DNA of 64,000 bases from an uncultured Bacilli bacterium (lineage in GTDB: Bacteria > Bacillota_I > Bacilli_A > RF39 > UBA660), in NCBI GenBank assembly GCA_910576795.1, contig CAJTIX010000001.1:58326-122325 (forward strand), given 5' to 3'. The notes beneath the pieces were generated by a model. The model did not search any database and was not told the origin of the DNA. It worked only from the letters and a program-made list of their open reading frames with translations. Of the stretch, positions 33,432 to 42,096 are shown one piece after another; positions within the stretch are counted from its first letter, which is position 1, and every line of letters starts with the position of its first letter. A program made the translations under genes and the position numbers.

Positions 33432-33715
33432 CCATTAAATAAAAATAGTGTTTCAAATTTAAAATATTAAAAAAGCGCAATAGCCTACAAATAGTGCAAG
33501 ACCCCATCAGTAAACGCACCATTGGAAAATCTGTTCTAAATTTTATAACTTTCAATATAATTTTCAGTCTGAGATATGACTGATTTTTATTTTATATAAA
33601 AATCCTCACAAGGTAATTATGTTGAAATGACAAATACTGCTAGGTATCTATAATCACTAATATAGACCTGAAATCATAATTTTGATATAATCTTAATTAA
33701 GAAAAGGTGAGTTGT
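33432..33715 (+). other. Intergenic trailer C and promoter
   Basis: No gene. ACGCACCATTGGAAAA (about 33525) echoes GGGCACCATT of the other two trailers, and TTCAGTCTGAGATATGACTGATTTTTA (33567-33593, arms TCAGTC/GACTGA) matches the terminator-like hairpin at 29785. GATATAATCTT near 33685 is the likely -10 region of the next gene. Confidence 0.55.
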
Positions 33716-35005
33716 ATGCAGAAAGATTCTTATAAAACAAATTATTTTATCTCAGGGCTAATTATTATCATATTAGGCATCATGATTATGATTGGAAGTT
33801 TGAATTTATATACCAGTATAGTAAACCTACTTGTATTTTCTTTTTTATTACTAGGGATTGTTCAACTATGGAATTTAATCGCAAGAGGACAAAAAGAATT
33901 CACCAAAGAAAAACTATTTCATGCGATTTTAAATATTGTCTTTGCAGTCATTATGAATTTATTTCCTAATATACCACTATCTATTGTTCCACTTTTATTC
34001 GCAATCTATCTTCTATTCAATGGATTGGTCAAAGGAATCAGTGCTTATTTTCTATGGAAGAACAAACAATATAAATGGGATGAAATCATCTTATGTATCT
34101 TTTTTATAATAACAGGAATTATGTTTTTCTTTTCACCTCTTGGACATTTACCAACCATTCTATCTATTATCGGGATTTATTGTATACTAATTGGACTAGG
34201 CGAATGGAAAAAACTAATTCGTTCAAAGAAAAAAACCAAAAGGTCCATATATATTAGTTTACCAACCTTCCTAGAAGCATTGCTCCCTCTACGAACATTA
34301 AAACAAATCAATCGATATTTTAACAATCAAAACACAGAAAAAGAAATCGTTTATCAAGAACAAAAAGAAAACATGCTTCCTGATTTAGAAATCTTTATTC
34401 ATGTTGCGCCCCATGGATACAATCGTTTGGGACATATGGATATTTGTTTTGATGGTAATATGATTTCATATGGAGGATATGATAAAACATCTTATCGCGT
34501 ATTTGATTGTGTTGGAGATGGCGTTTTATTTGAAACCAGTAAAGAAGCATATATTCCTTTTTGTATTACACAAAGCAATAAAACATTAATTGGTTTTGGA
34601 CTAAGATTAACAGAACAACAAAAAGAAAATGTCAGAAAAGAAATTAACCATATTAAAAAAGATGCCTATCTATGGGAACCAATGGCACAAAAAGACCAAA
34701 AAGAAGGACATCTAAAAGAAAGAAAAGATTATGAATATATTGATTTATTATATTTAGACACCAATGCAACCATATATAAATTTAAAGCAGGGGAGTTTAA
34801 AACATTCTTTGTCCTAGGAAGAAATTGTACTTTATTTGCCGATAAAATTGTAGGAAAAAGTGGGACTGATATTTTAAAAATGGTGGGTATTATTACACCT
34901 GGTACCTATTTAGACTATTTAGAAAATGAATTTTCTAAAAAAAATAGTATGGTGATAAGTAGAACCATTTATAATGAACAAACAAAAGAAAAAGTATTCC
35001 ATTAA
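33716..35005 (+). CDS. DUF308 membrane domain fused to a permuted papain-like domain
   Basis: A 429-residue protein. Residues about 8-160 hold six hydrophobic helices in three pairs, like HdeD/DUF308 membrane proteins. After a basic linker, residues about 225-420 form a soluble domain with HVAPHGYNRLGHMDICFDG and later FFVLGRNCTLFADKIVG. A His placed before a conserved Asn-Cys is the order of circularly permuted NlpC/P60-papain (YiiX/LRAT/DUF4105-like) enzymes, so it may be a membrane-anchored peptidase, amidase or acyltransferase. This function is inferred. AAAAGGTGAG precedes the ATG at 33716. Confidence 0.65.
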   Translation: MQKDSYKTNYFISGLIIIILGIMIMIGSLNLYTSIVNLLVFSFLLLGIVQLWNLIARGQKEFTKEKLFHAILNIVFAVIMNLFPNIPLSIVPLLFAIYLLFNGLVKGISAYFLWKNKQYKWDEIILCIFFIITGIMFFFSPLGHLPTILSIIGIYCILIGLGEWKKLIRSKKKTKRSIYISLPTFLEALLPLRTLKQINRYFNNQNTEKEIVYQEQKENMLPDLEIFIHVAPHGYNRLGHMDICFDGNMISYGGYDKTSYRVFDCVGDGVLFETSKEAYIPFCITQSNKTLIGFGLRLTEQQKENVRKEINHIKKDAYLWEPMAQKDQKEGHLKERKDYEYIDLLYLDTNATIYKFKAGEFKTFFVLGRNCTLFADKIVGKSGTDILKMVGIITPGTYLDYLENEFSKKNSMVISRTIYNEQTKEKVFH

Positions 35006-35111
35006 AATAGCTATAAATACCTCTTTTGTTAACTGTGGTTGCGCAAATTCAAACTGAAATTGGTAGAATGCAACCGAAGAAAAACGTATATTGATTATGA
35101 GGAGATGTCAT

Positions 35112-35726
35112 ATGAATATAGGCAATAAATTATATGAATTAAGAAAAGACCAAAATTTATCACAAGAAGAAGTGGCCGAAAAATTAAATGTAACTAGACA
35201 AACCATATCAAAGTGGGAAACCAATCAAAGTATGCCAGATTTAGATAAAATCGTTCCTATCTGTGAGTTATATGGTATTTCGTCAGATACCCTTTTAAAA
35301 GGAACAACAAAGATAGAACAAAAAGAAGTTTCAAGGAGTGATAATTCCATCCGTAAAGAAAAAGCCAAAATAATCAGTATTAGTGTTTTTCTATATTTCA
35401 TATCAGTCATTTGGATTATAATATCCGACTCTTTAAAAGAAATGAACGAAAATATAAAAGTGAGTATATTTTTACTAATATGTGCGTTCGCAACCGTATA
35501 CTTAATATATAAGTTTATGAGTCTTCCAAAAGAAAAAATAGAAAAACCCAAAAAATATAAAGTACTAGATGAAATGATATCTCTGATATTTACATTTTTA
35601 TATTTAGTTGTCAGTTTTATCACACATGCTTGGGGAATTACTTGGATTATTTGGATTATCTATGCACTTCTAATTGAAATTATACATTCTATATTAGATT
35701 TGAGGGAGAATTTTCATGAAGACTAA
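35112..35726 (+). CDS. XRE regulator with membrane helices
   Basis: A 204-residue protein: helix-turn-helix at about 6-60 (LYELRKDQNLSQEEVAEKLNVTRQTISKWETNQSMPDL), a linker and four hydrophobic helices (about 90-108, 120-137, 158-176, 180-198). GAGGAG precedes the ATG at 35112. Its end overlaps the DUF4097 gene by 11 bases, so the pair is coupled. Such XRE-membrane plus DUF4097 pairs are common in Bacillota and are thought to respond to envelope stress, which is only inference here. Confidence 0.82.
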   Translation: MNIGNKLYELRKDQNLSQEEVAEKLNVTRQTISKWETNQSMPDLDKIVPICELYGISSDTLLKGTTKIEQKEVSRSDNSIRKEKAKIISISVFLYFISVIWIIISDSLKEMNENIKVSIFLLICAFATVYLIYKFMSLPKEKIEKPKKYKVLDEMISLIFTFLYLVVSFITHAWGITWIIWIIYALLIEIIHSILDLRENFHED

Positions 35727-36555
35727 AACATATATCTCTTTTAAAATTTCTATTTTATCCATAATTGTCATTTGTTTAATAGGAATGCTCATTTTTCTAT
35801 TAACAGAAGGTCCTCACTATCATTGGAAATGGAATTTTAAGAAAGAACAAAAAATAATTTATGAAGATACTTATTCTATCTCAGAATTAGAACAAATTTA
35901 TATTAATGTAAAATTAACTGATATTACTGTAAAGCCTTCAAAAGATAATGAAATTCATATTACCATTTATGGCGAAAAAGAAGAGGAAGTTTCTAGTACA
36001 TTAGCGGACAATCAATTGACTATTACGAAAAATACAAAAAATGAATTTTGTTTTGGATTTTGTTTTGTTAATAACAACGAGATTGTACTTTATTTGCCAG
36101 TTAACATGAGTACTACTTTGTATTTCAAAACCAGTGGTGGAGATATTCAAATTGCTGATTTTCCAAATATAAATGTAAATGCAGAAACGAGTAGTGGAGA
36201 CATTGCGTTTGGTACAGTGAAAAATATCAATGGAAAAACACAAAGTGGAGATGTAGAGGGAAAAAATGTAGAGCATGTTAGCTTCCATACCAGTTCTGGG
36301 GATATTCGTTTCAACAATATTAAAGGAAAAGTAGATTTGAAAACAAGTTCAGGTGATATTGATATTAAGAATTTTCAGATTTTAGAAAATTCAAATATAG
36401 ATACAACTTCTGGAGATGTTTCCATTTCTCATATTACAGATACATATATTGCTACAAAAACAAGAAGCGGAGATACTACTATTAAAGAAAGCAATCGTTT
36501 TTCTGAGTTTGAATTACAAATTGAAACCAACAGTGGAGATATTATTGTAAAATAG
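35716..36555 (+). CDS. DUF4097 beta-solenoid envelope protein (LiaG-like)
   Basis: A 279-residue protein with one N-terminal membrane helix (about 9-31). The outer part has at least six repeats ending SGDI/SGDV (TSGGDIQI, TSSGDIAF, TQSGDVEG, TSSGDIRF, TSSGDIDI, TTSGDVSI, TRSGDTTI, TNSGDIIV), typical of DUF4097/LiaG-type beta-solenoids. The family is often co-transcribed with envelope-stress regulators. It is coupled to the preceding membrane XRE gene and followed by a terminator. Confidence 0.87.
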   Translation: MKTKTYISFKISILSIIVICLIGMLIFLLTEGPHYHWKWNFKKEQKIIYEDTYSISELEQIYINVKLTDITVKPSKDNEIHITIYGEKEEEVSSTLADNQLTITKNTKNEFCFGFCFVNNNEIVLYLPVNMSTTLYFKTSGGDIQIADFPNINVNAETSSGDIAFGTVKNINGKTQSGDVEGKNVEHVSFHTSSGDIRFNNIKGKVDLKTSSGDIDIKNFQILENSNIDTTSGDVSISHITDTYIATKTRSGDTTIKESNRFSEFELQIETNSGDIIVK

Positions 36556-36577
36556 GCAACCAAGAGTTGCTTTTTTG
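36553..36577 (+). terminator. Rho-independent terminator
   Basis: GCAAC (36556-36560) and GTTGC (36566-36570) around CAAGA, then T6. Confidence 0.82.
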
Positions 36578-36626
36578 AATCTTCAAATTTTTCAAAGGAT
36601 AGTGTATAATAAATTTGGTGAGAAGT

Positions 36627-37322
36627 ATGAATACTTGGGATCGTCTGGAATTATTAGTAGGAAAAGATACAATAGAAACATTACAACATAAAACCGTCTT
36701 GGTAGTAGGTCTTGGTGGTGTTGGTGGGTATGCCGTAGAAGCCTTAGCGCGCAGCGGAATTGGAACACTTATTTTAGTCGATTATGATATTATTGAAGCA
36801 AGTAATATCAACCGTCAACTGATAGCTTTGCATTCTACTATCGGACAGAAAAAAACAGAGGCATGGAAAAAAAGAATCGAAGAAATCAATCCCAATTGTA
36901 AAGTCATTCAAAAAGATATATTTCTAACAAAAGAAAATCTTCTTGAACAGTTACAAGAAAACATTGACTATATTGTAGATGCATGTGATACAGTTGCAAC
37001 CAAAATGGAACTCATTCGTTATTCCAATCAAAATCATATCCCAATGATTTCCAGTATGGGTATGGGGAATAAATTAGATCCTTCACAAATCTCCATTATA
37101 GAATTAAAAAAGACAAGTTACGACCCCATCGCAAAAGTACTACGTAAAATGGTAAGGGAAGAAAAAATAAACACCAAAATCATGACCGTCTCTAGTACAG
37201 AACCGCCAATTTCTAACACAACACATCAAATTGCGTCTAATGCTTTTGTTCCTGCAGTAGCAGGATTACTGTGTGCAAGTTATGTCGTACAAGATATCGT
37301 AGGTGAAAAAAATGACAATTGA
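36627..37322 (+). CDS. tcdA: tRNA threonylcarbamoyladenosine dehydratase (TcdA-like E1 enzyme)
   Basis: A 231-residue ThiF/E1-family protein. VLVVGLGGVGGYAVEALARSGIG is the ATP-binding Rossmann loop, followed by LVDYDIIEASNINRQL and YIVDACDTVATKMELI. The stretch ISSMGMGNKLDPSQI and the absence of a C-terminal rhodanese or zinc CxxC pair fit TcdA (CsdL), which closes t6A37 to the cyclic form in tRNAs, better than MoeB or ThiF. The ATG at 36627 is preferred over an in-frame GTG at 36615. It overlaps the next gene by 11 bases. Confidence 0.85.
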   Translation: MNTWDRLELLVGKDTIETLQHKTVLVVGLGGVGGYAVEALARSGIGTLILVDYDIIEASNINRQLIALHSTIGQKKTEAWKKRIEEINPNCKVIQKDIFLTKENLLEQLQENIDYIVDACDTVATKMELIRYSNQNHIPMISSMGMGNKLDPSQISIIELKKTSYDPIAKVLRKMVREEKINTKIMTVSSTEPPISNTTHQIASNAFVPAVAGLLCASYVVQDIVGEKNDN

Positions 37323-37848
37323 TACATATATGAATCAAATCATTCAAAAAGCAGAGGGAAATGCTCTTGCAATTGGACCAACCATATCCATGGAAAAAGC
37401 ATTACAAGAAAATGCAACCATTACCATTTGTGATGTATTATCAAAAAACAATCCATCAGACAGAAAAAAATCATTTTTTCATAAACGACCAAAAACATTT
37501 AGTTTCAAGAAAATGCGAAAAACATTTCATAAAAAAACAAAGGACATAATCATTGGAGATGTTTTTGAGTTGGAACGTTACATGAAAACCTTTATACGAG
37601 ATAGTATCTATATCACGAAAGGAAACATCTATTTATTTGTAAAAGATACCAACTATGATTTGGATTTACTTATGAAAAGATATCAAAGATTCGATGTTAC
37701 TTGTGAAAAAGAAAAAGTCGAAGATGGTATTGTTTTAAAAGTTACTGTTTTCAATGCCAAAAATCATTATTGGAAAGAAAAATTGTATTATATTGTTGAT
37801 ACAATAGTAGATATTGCAGATATCATAGGAGATGCCTTAGTAAGTTAG
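37312..37848 (+). CDS. Hypothetical protein coupled to tcdA
   Basis: A 178-residue protein with a basic middle (KKSFFHKRPKTFSFKKMRKTFHKKTKD, about 56-83) and an acidic, hydrophobic C-terminal half. No known domain is recognised. The ATG at 37312 lies within the tcdA end, with AGGTGA upstream. The stop codon lies inside the terminator stem. The Lys/Arg patch might bind nucleic acid, which is only a guess. Confidence 0.5.
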   Translation: MTIDTYMNQIIQKAEGNALAIGPTISMEKALQENATITICDVLSKNNPSDRKKSFFHKRPKTFSFKKMRKTFHKKTKDIIIGDVFELERYMKTFIRDSIYITKGNIYLFVKDTNYDLDLLMKRYQRFDVTCEKEKVEDGIVLKVTVFNAKNHYWKEKLYYIVDTIVDIADIIGDALVS

Positions 37849-37860
37849 GCATCTTTTTTC
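37830..37860 (+). terminator. Terminator overlapping the stop of the preceding gene
   Basis: AGATGCCT (37830-37837) and AGGCATCT (37847-37854), then T6. The 190 bases after it hold no gene beyond an AT-rich leader for the response regulator. Confidence 0.88.
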
Positions 37861-38050
37861 CCATAATTTCCCATTAAATTATCAAAATTAGAACACAATT
37901 TTATTCTAAAATGAAATTATCGGAGGTGATAAGAGAGAAGAAAATCAAATAAAAAACAATATAATACACTCCTAAAACAATAAATAAAGTAAGAAAGTAG
38001 GTGAAAAAAATAGAATAAATTCATGATATACTATTGATGAGGTGATTTCT

Positions 38051-38710
38051 ATGTATAAAATTTGCTTGGTAGAAGATGAAGAAGATTTAAATCATTTGAT
38101 TACCAATTATTTAAAAAAAGAAGGTTATGAGGTCATTTCCTTTGTAAAAGGAATGGATGCACTTACATATTTGAAAACAGAAGACCCCCATTTATGGATT
38201 TTGGATATTATGTTAAAGGATTCCATTAGCGGATATGATATCATTAAGCAAATCCGAACAAAGAACCAAAATGTACCTGTTATTTTTACTTCTGCAAGAG
38301 ACCAAGATTTGGATAAAATTATCGGTTTAGAATTAGGAAGTGATGACTATATCACAAAACCCTATTCTCCAAAAGAACTGGTATTGCGTGTCAACAATAT
38401 TATGAAAAGAGTATATGCAAGTTATTCCAATAAAATCAAATATGAAAACTATGAGATTGATTTGGACAAAAGGTTAGTATATGAACAAAAAAAAGAAATT
38501 GTACTTACTAGCTTAGAATATGATTTGTTGATTCTCTTTTTAGAACATAAGAATCAGTCTTTTAGTAGAGATGCAATATTGAAAAATATATGGGGTGAAA
38601 ACTATTTTGGTAGTGATCGTGTTGTGGATGATTTGGTAAGAAGATTGCGAAAAAAAATGAAATTCCTACACATTAATACCATTTACGGATTTGGATATCG
38701 TTTGATATGA
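38051..38710 (+). CDS. OmpR-family response regulator
   Basis: A 219-residue regulator: receiver domain about 1-118 with acidic pocket (VEDEED), phospho-acceptor Asp in LWILDIML (about residue 53), Thr/Ser in VIFTSARD and Lys in YITKPYSP; winged-helix domain about 128-219 (LTSLEYDLLILFLEH...RVVDDLVRRLRKKM...TIYGFGYRLI). The ATG at 38051 follows GAGGTG; it overlaps the kinase gene as ATGA. Confidence 0.93.
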   Translation: MYKICLVEDEEDLNHLITNYLKKEGYEVISFVKGMDALTYLKTEDPHLWILDIMLKDSISGYDIIKQIRTKNQNVPVIFTSARDQDLDKIIGLELGSDDYITKPYSPKELVLRVNNIMKRVYASYSNKIKYENYEIDLDKRLVYEQKKEIVLTSLEYDLLILFLEHKNQSFSRDAILKNIWGENYFGSDRVVDDLVRRLRKKMKFLHINTIYGFGYRLI

Positions 38711-39972
38711 AATCCTTAAAAGAAACTGTATATAGACAACTTCTAGCCATTGCTATTTTCATAATCGTTATTCTTGCAATTTTTTTAGGAATTTTATTAC
38801 CAAAAATGTTACTTCCAGTTTATGAAAAAAGCATTTATGAATATCTAAAACAACCATTAGAATTGATTGACTACGAAATCAATCAAAATGAGTTAGAGAC
38901 TGAAGTTGCTTATCTTTACATTACAGGACATACCAATATTGTTGCATCTGAAAATTTAAACCAAATTATACCTTTAAATATCAATCAAATTTTAGAAAAT
39001 ATAAAAGATACCTATGGTAAATTTAAATATAGAGGAATTACCTATTACTATAATACCGTATATACTACCCATGTTACTAAGATTGCTTTAACCAATGATT
39101 CCTATATTAAAAATATGAGAAAAGATATCCTTTATAATGTATTTCCTATTTTATTCATTGTACTTATCTTAATTGTAGGATTATTGGTTGGTTGGGCAAG
39201 AAGACTGGTATTAAAAATAGAACATTTAAAAGAAAAAATTGATAATTTAGATAATGACGATTATATTGATCATTATCATTATTATATGGATGATGAATTG
39301 AAGTTATTATCAGATGCGATTGATCAAATGAAGCATAATTTAAAAGAAACAGAAGACTATAAAAATATGATGTATCAAAACATATCACATGACTTTAAAA
39401 CACCACTTACTGTGATAAAGTCTTATATGGAAGCTTTAGAAGATCAAATGATAAAACCAGAAGAAGCATACCCTATTATCAAAGAACAAACCAATAAATT
39501 AGAAACAAAAGTACACTCCTTACTATACTTAAATAAACTGAATTATATCAAAGATTTAAAAGTACAGCCAGAAAAAAGAGTCGACATTAATCCCATCATC
39601 AATGCCTCTTTAGAAAAGTTCAAATATCATAGACCTGATATTGAATGGAAGGTTGAAATTTATGATAAAACAACTATTTATCGCGGTTCAGAAGATATGT
39701 GGGAAGCCATTATTGATAATTTACTGAATAATTTTATTCGTTATGCAAAATCGTTAATCCGAATTACAATCAAAAACAATAAAATCACATTTTATAATGA
39801 TGGACCTAATATTGATCCTAATGTATTAAATGATATTTTCACTCCTTACAAAAAAGGTATTAATGGACAATTTGGTTTGGGTCTATCAATTGTTAAAAAA
39901 ACAATCTCCTTATTTGGCTATGAAATTACGGTCAAAAATGAAAGAAAGGGTGTCAGTTTTATGATAAAATAA
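38707..39972 (+). CDS. Sensor histidine kinase
   Basis: A 421-residue membrane kinase: helix about 10-33, an outer sensor part of about 110 residues, a second helix about 145-165, a HAMP-like linker, the H-box NISHDFKTPLTVIKSYMEAL (His about 228), N-box NLLNNFIRYA and G-box GQFGLGLSIVKKTI. It would autophosphorylate and pass phosphate to the preceding regulator. The sensed signal and the targets are unknown; no transporter or peptidase is nearby. Confidence 0.92.
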   Translation: MKSLKETVYRQLLAIAIFIIVILAIFLGILLPKMLLPVYEKSIYEYLKQPLELIDYEINQNELETEVAYLYITGHTNIVASENLNQIIPLNINQILENIKDTYGKFKYRGITYYYNTVYTTHVTKIALTNDSYIKNMRKDILYNVFPILFIVLILIVGLLVGWARRLVLKIEHLKEKIDNLDNDDYIDHYHYYMDDELKLLSDAIDQMKHNLKETEDYKNMMYQNISHDFKTPLTVIKSYMEALEDQMIKPEEAYPIIKEQTNKLETKVHSLLYLNKLNYIKDLKVQPEKRVDINPIINASLEKFKYHRPDIEWKVEIYDKTTIYRGSEDMWEAIIDNLLNNFIRYAKSLIRITIKNNKITFYNDGPNIDPNVLNDIFTPYKKGINGQFGLGLSIVKKTISLFGYEITVKNERKGVSFMIK

Positions 39973-40006
39973 AAGGGCATTTGTACTACGGTACGATGCT
40001 CTTTTT
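39973..40006 (+). terminator. Terminator after the two-component system
   Basis: AAGGGCAT (39973-39980) and ATGCTCTT (39996-40003) with one G-U pair, an inner GTAC/GTAC stem and a T-rich end. Confidence 0.78.
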
Positions 40007-40083
40007 CGTAAAAAATCTTGAATATCAACAGAGAATATGATATGATAAATACAGTATAATTATAAAAATAAGGAGAGGGTTCT

Positions 40084-40719
40084 ATGAAAAAAAGGGGATT
40101 TGCGACATCTGCCATTTTATATACTATGTTATTGTTATTTCTAATATTAATGGTTGGAATATTAAATAATTTACAAAATAAAAAAACAATATTAGATCAG
40201 TTAAAAATAGAAACGATACAGGCAATCGAATCGAATAGTAATGCTTGTTATGGTTTGCAAGAACAGATTCAAAAATTACAAATTGAACTAGAAAATGGTA
40301 AAACATTAATTGCACAGGCATTAAATAATAGGGGTATAGAAACGTCTAACATGGATTCTTTTGATACTATGGCTAACCATATTAACTCATTTAATCCTGA
40401 ATATACAATTGGAACTTTTCGAAAAGTAAAAGAATCTACAGGTGCGATCGCATATAATGGAACACAAGCAAGAACAGTTGAAGCAACATACACACCTACC
40501 AAAGACTGTATGTATATGTGCTATGCTCATTCTACCATGGCGGAACAATATATGTTAGATGTAGCTTCTAATATGCCTGGAACAAGAGTTGTGCAAACAG
40601 CAGGGTTTTTTATAAATATTGGTATGGCAAAAGCGGGAGAACCAATTACATGTGATTATTATGCAAAAACAACACTGAGTTCAGGAACATTATATGTTGA
40701 AATTCATACCAATGAATAA
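40084..40719 (+). CDS. Pilin-like surface protein
   Basis: A 211-residue protein. The start KKRGFATSAILYTMLLLFL with one N-terminal hydrophobic helix and a following coiled-coil-like stretch resembles type IV pilin-like or tail-associated secreted proteins. The middle motif GKTLIAQALNNRGIETSNMDSFDTMANHI matches a short helical unit often seen in phage tail and Bacillota surface proteins, and the C-terminal 100 residues look beta-rich. AGGAGAGGG precedes the ATG. No pilus assembly genes are nearby, so function is unassigned. Confidence 0.6.
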   Translation: MKKRGFATSAILYTMLLLFLILMVGILNNLQNKKTILDQLKIETIQAIESNSNACYGLQEQIQKLQIELENGKTLIAQALNNRGIETSNMDSFDTMANHINSFNPEYTIGTFRKVKESTGAIAYNGTQARTVEATYTPTKDCMYMCYAHSTMAEQYMLDVASNMPGTRVVQTAGFFINIGMAKAGEPITCDYYAKTTLSSGTLYVEIHTNE

Positions 40720-40826
40720 ATTAGAGTTATACTGATATAATTGCTATCAAGATATGTCAATTAAAAGTATAATTCTTTTTTTTTATGAAAAATACATGTA
40801 TAATAGAAAAAGAATAGGGTGATGAC

Positions 40827-42095
40827 ATGAAAGGCGTAAAATTAAAACAAAACAAAGAAATGTCAAAAGGTCATTTTACTGTTTATTTGAAACCAAAATT
40901 TATTTATGTTCCTCTTATAGTAGGGAATGATACAGATATTACAGTACTTGTGAAAAAAGGTGACTATGTATGTAAAGGAGAAATGGTCGCAAGAAAAAAG
41001 GGCCCTCTCACCATACCATTACATTCCAGTGTAAGTGGGATGGTTGTTGACTTTGAAGAAAGATTATATCACAATGGCGCATATGTAAAATGTATCAAAA
41101 TTGAAAATGACTTCAAAGAACGAACATTAGAAAAAAATGACCAAAAAGAAATCTCTAAATATACCAAACAAGAATTTATCGAAATGATTCAAGCTTCAGG
41201 TATAGTAGGAATGGGAGGTGCTGGTTTTCCAACCTATGTGAAATATCAAACAGAACAAAATATTCGTACACTTATTGTAAATGCAGTCGAATGTGAACCT
41301 TATATTACCGCAGATGATACTATAGGTACTCAAAAAACAGAAGAAATCTTACAAGCAATTGATGCAATATTAGAAATCAACAATATTCAAAGAGCATTTA
41401 TTGCAATTAAGAAAAATAATAGTGAACTCTTGCATGCATTTCAAACTAGAATAGGAACCTATGCCAATATTCAAATTGTAGAGATACCCAATAGATACCC
41501 AATGGGTTGGGAAAAGGCATTGGTAGAATTTGTAACTGGAAATACCTATCAGAAACTTCCAATTGAAATTGGTGTAATTGTCAATAATATCTCAACCATA
41601 TATGCCATTTATCAAGCATTAAAAACAAAAAGCCCTTTACTAGAACGAATCGTTACCATTACTGGCGATATGGTAAAACAACCAACCAATGTACTAGTAA
41701 AATTAGGGACTCCAGCTCATGAAGTCATTGAAGCAATTGGTGGATTAAAGCGAACCAAAGATGTTTTATGCATTGCAGGGGGACCTATGATGGGAAATAC
41801 GTTACCATCTGACGATGTCATTGTAACTGCAGACATGAATGCGATTGTTATATTACGAAAACAAGAGGATTTTTTAGAGCAAACCTGCATGCGTTGCGGA
41901 AAGTGTGTAGAAGTATGTCCAGCAGGAATAGAACCTGTTTTGATCAAAGACGCCTGTGAAGATAAAGAAGTACTTAAAAAATTACAAGTCAATCGATGTG
42001 TAGAATGTGGTCTTTGTTCTTATATTTGCCCAGCTAAAATAAAGGTGCGAGAATATGTAAAAAAAGCCAAAGAAACATTGAGAAAGGATGCATAA
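40827..42095 (+). CDS. rnfC: Rnf complex subunit C
   Basis: A 422-residue cytoplasmic subunit that takes electrons from NADH. VGMGGAGFPTYVKY and NAVECEPYITADD bind FMN/NADH, and two [4Fe-4S] motifs lie near the end: CMRCGKCVEVCP (about 353) and CVECGLCSYICP (about 390). It opens a seven-ORF operon for a ferredoxin:NAD+ oxidoreductase that moves Na+ or H+ across the membrane. A TATAAT at 40799-40804 is the probable -10 box. The next ATG is 2 bases after the stop. Confidence 0.95.
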   Translation: MKGVKLKQNKEMSKGHFTVYLKPKFIYVPLIVGNDTDITVLVKKGDYVCKGEMVARKKGPLTIPLHSSVSGMVVDFEERLYHNGAYVKCIKIENDFKERTLEKNDQKEISKYTKQEFIEMIQASGIVGMGGAGFPTYVKYQTEQNIRTLIVNAVECEPYITADDTIGTQKTEEILQAIDAILEINNIQRAFIAIKKNNSELLHAFQTRIGTYANIQIVEIPNRYPMGWEKALVEFVTGNTYQKLPIEIGVIVNNISTIYAIYQALKTKSPLLERIVTITGDMVKQPTNVLVKLGTPAHEVIEAIGGLKRTKDVLCIAGGPMMGNTLPSDDVIVTADMNAIVILRKQEDFLEQTCMRCGKCVEVCPAGIEPVLIKDACEDKEVLKKLQVNRCVECGLCSYICPAKIKVREYVKKAKETLRKDA

Positions 42096-42096
42096 T

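Noticed and set aside
36627..37322. MoeB or ThiF rather than TcdA
   Set aside because: No thiamine or molybdenum-cofactor genes are nearby, and the internal segments and length fit TcdA; some doubt remains and is reflected in the confidence.
37860..38050. Small ORF starting at GTG near 37927 after CGGAGG
   Set aside because: It stops after eight codons and shows no conserved character.
41717..41992. Minus-strand ORF inside rnfC
   Set aside because: It overlaps the invariant Cys motifs of rnfC and has no start signals.
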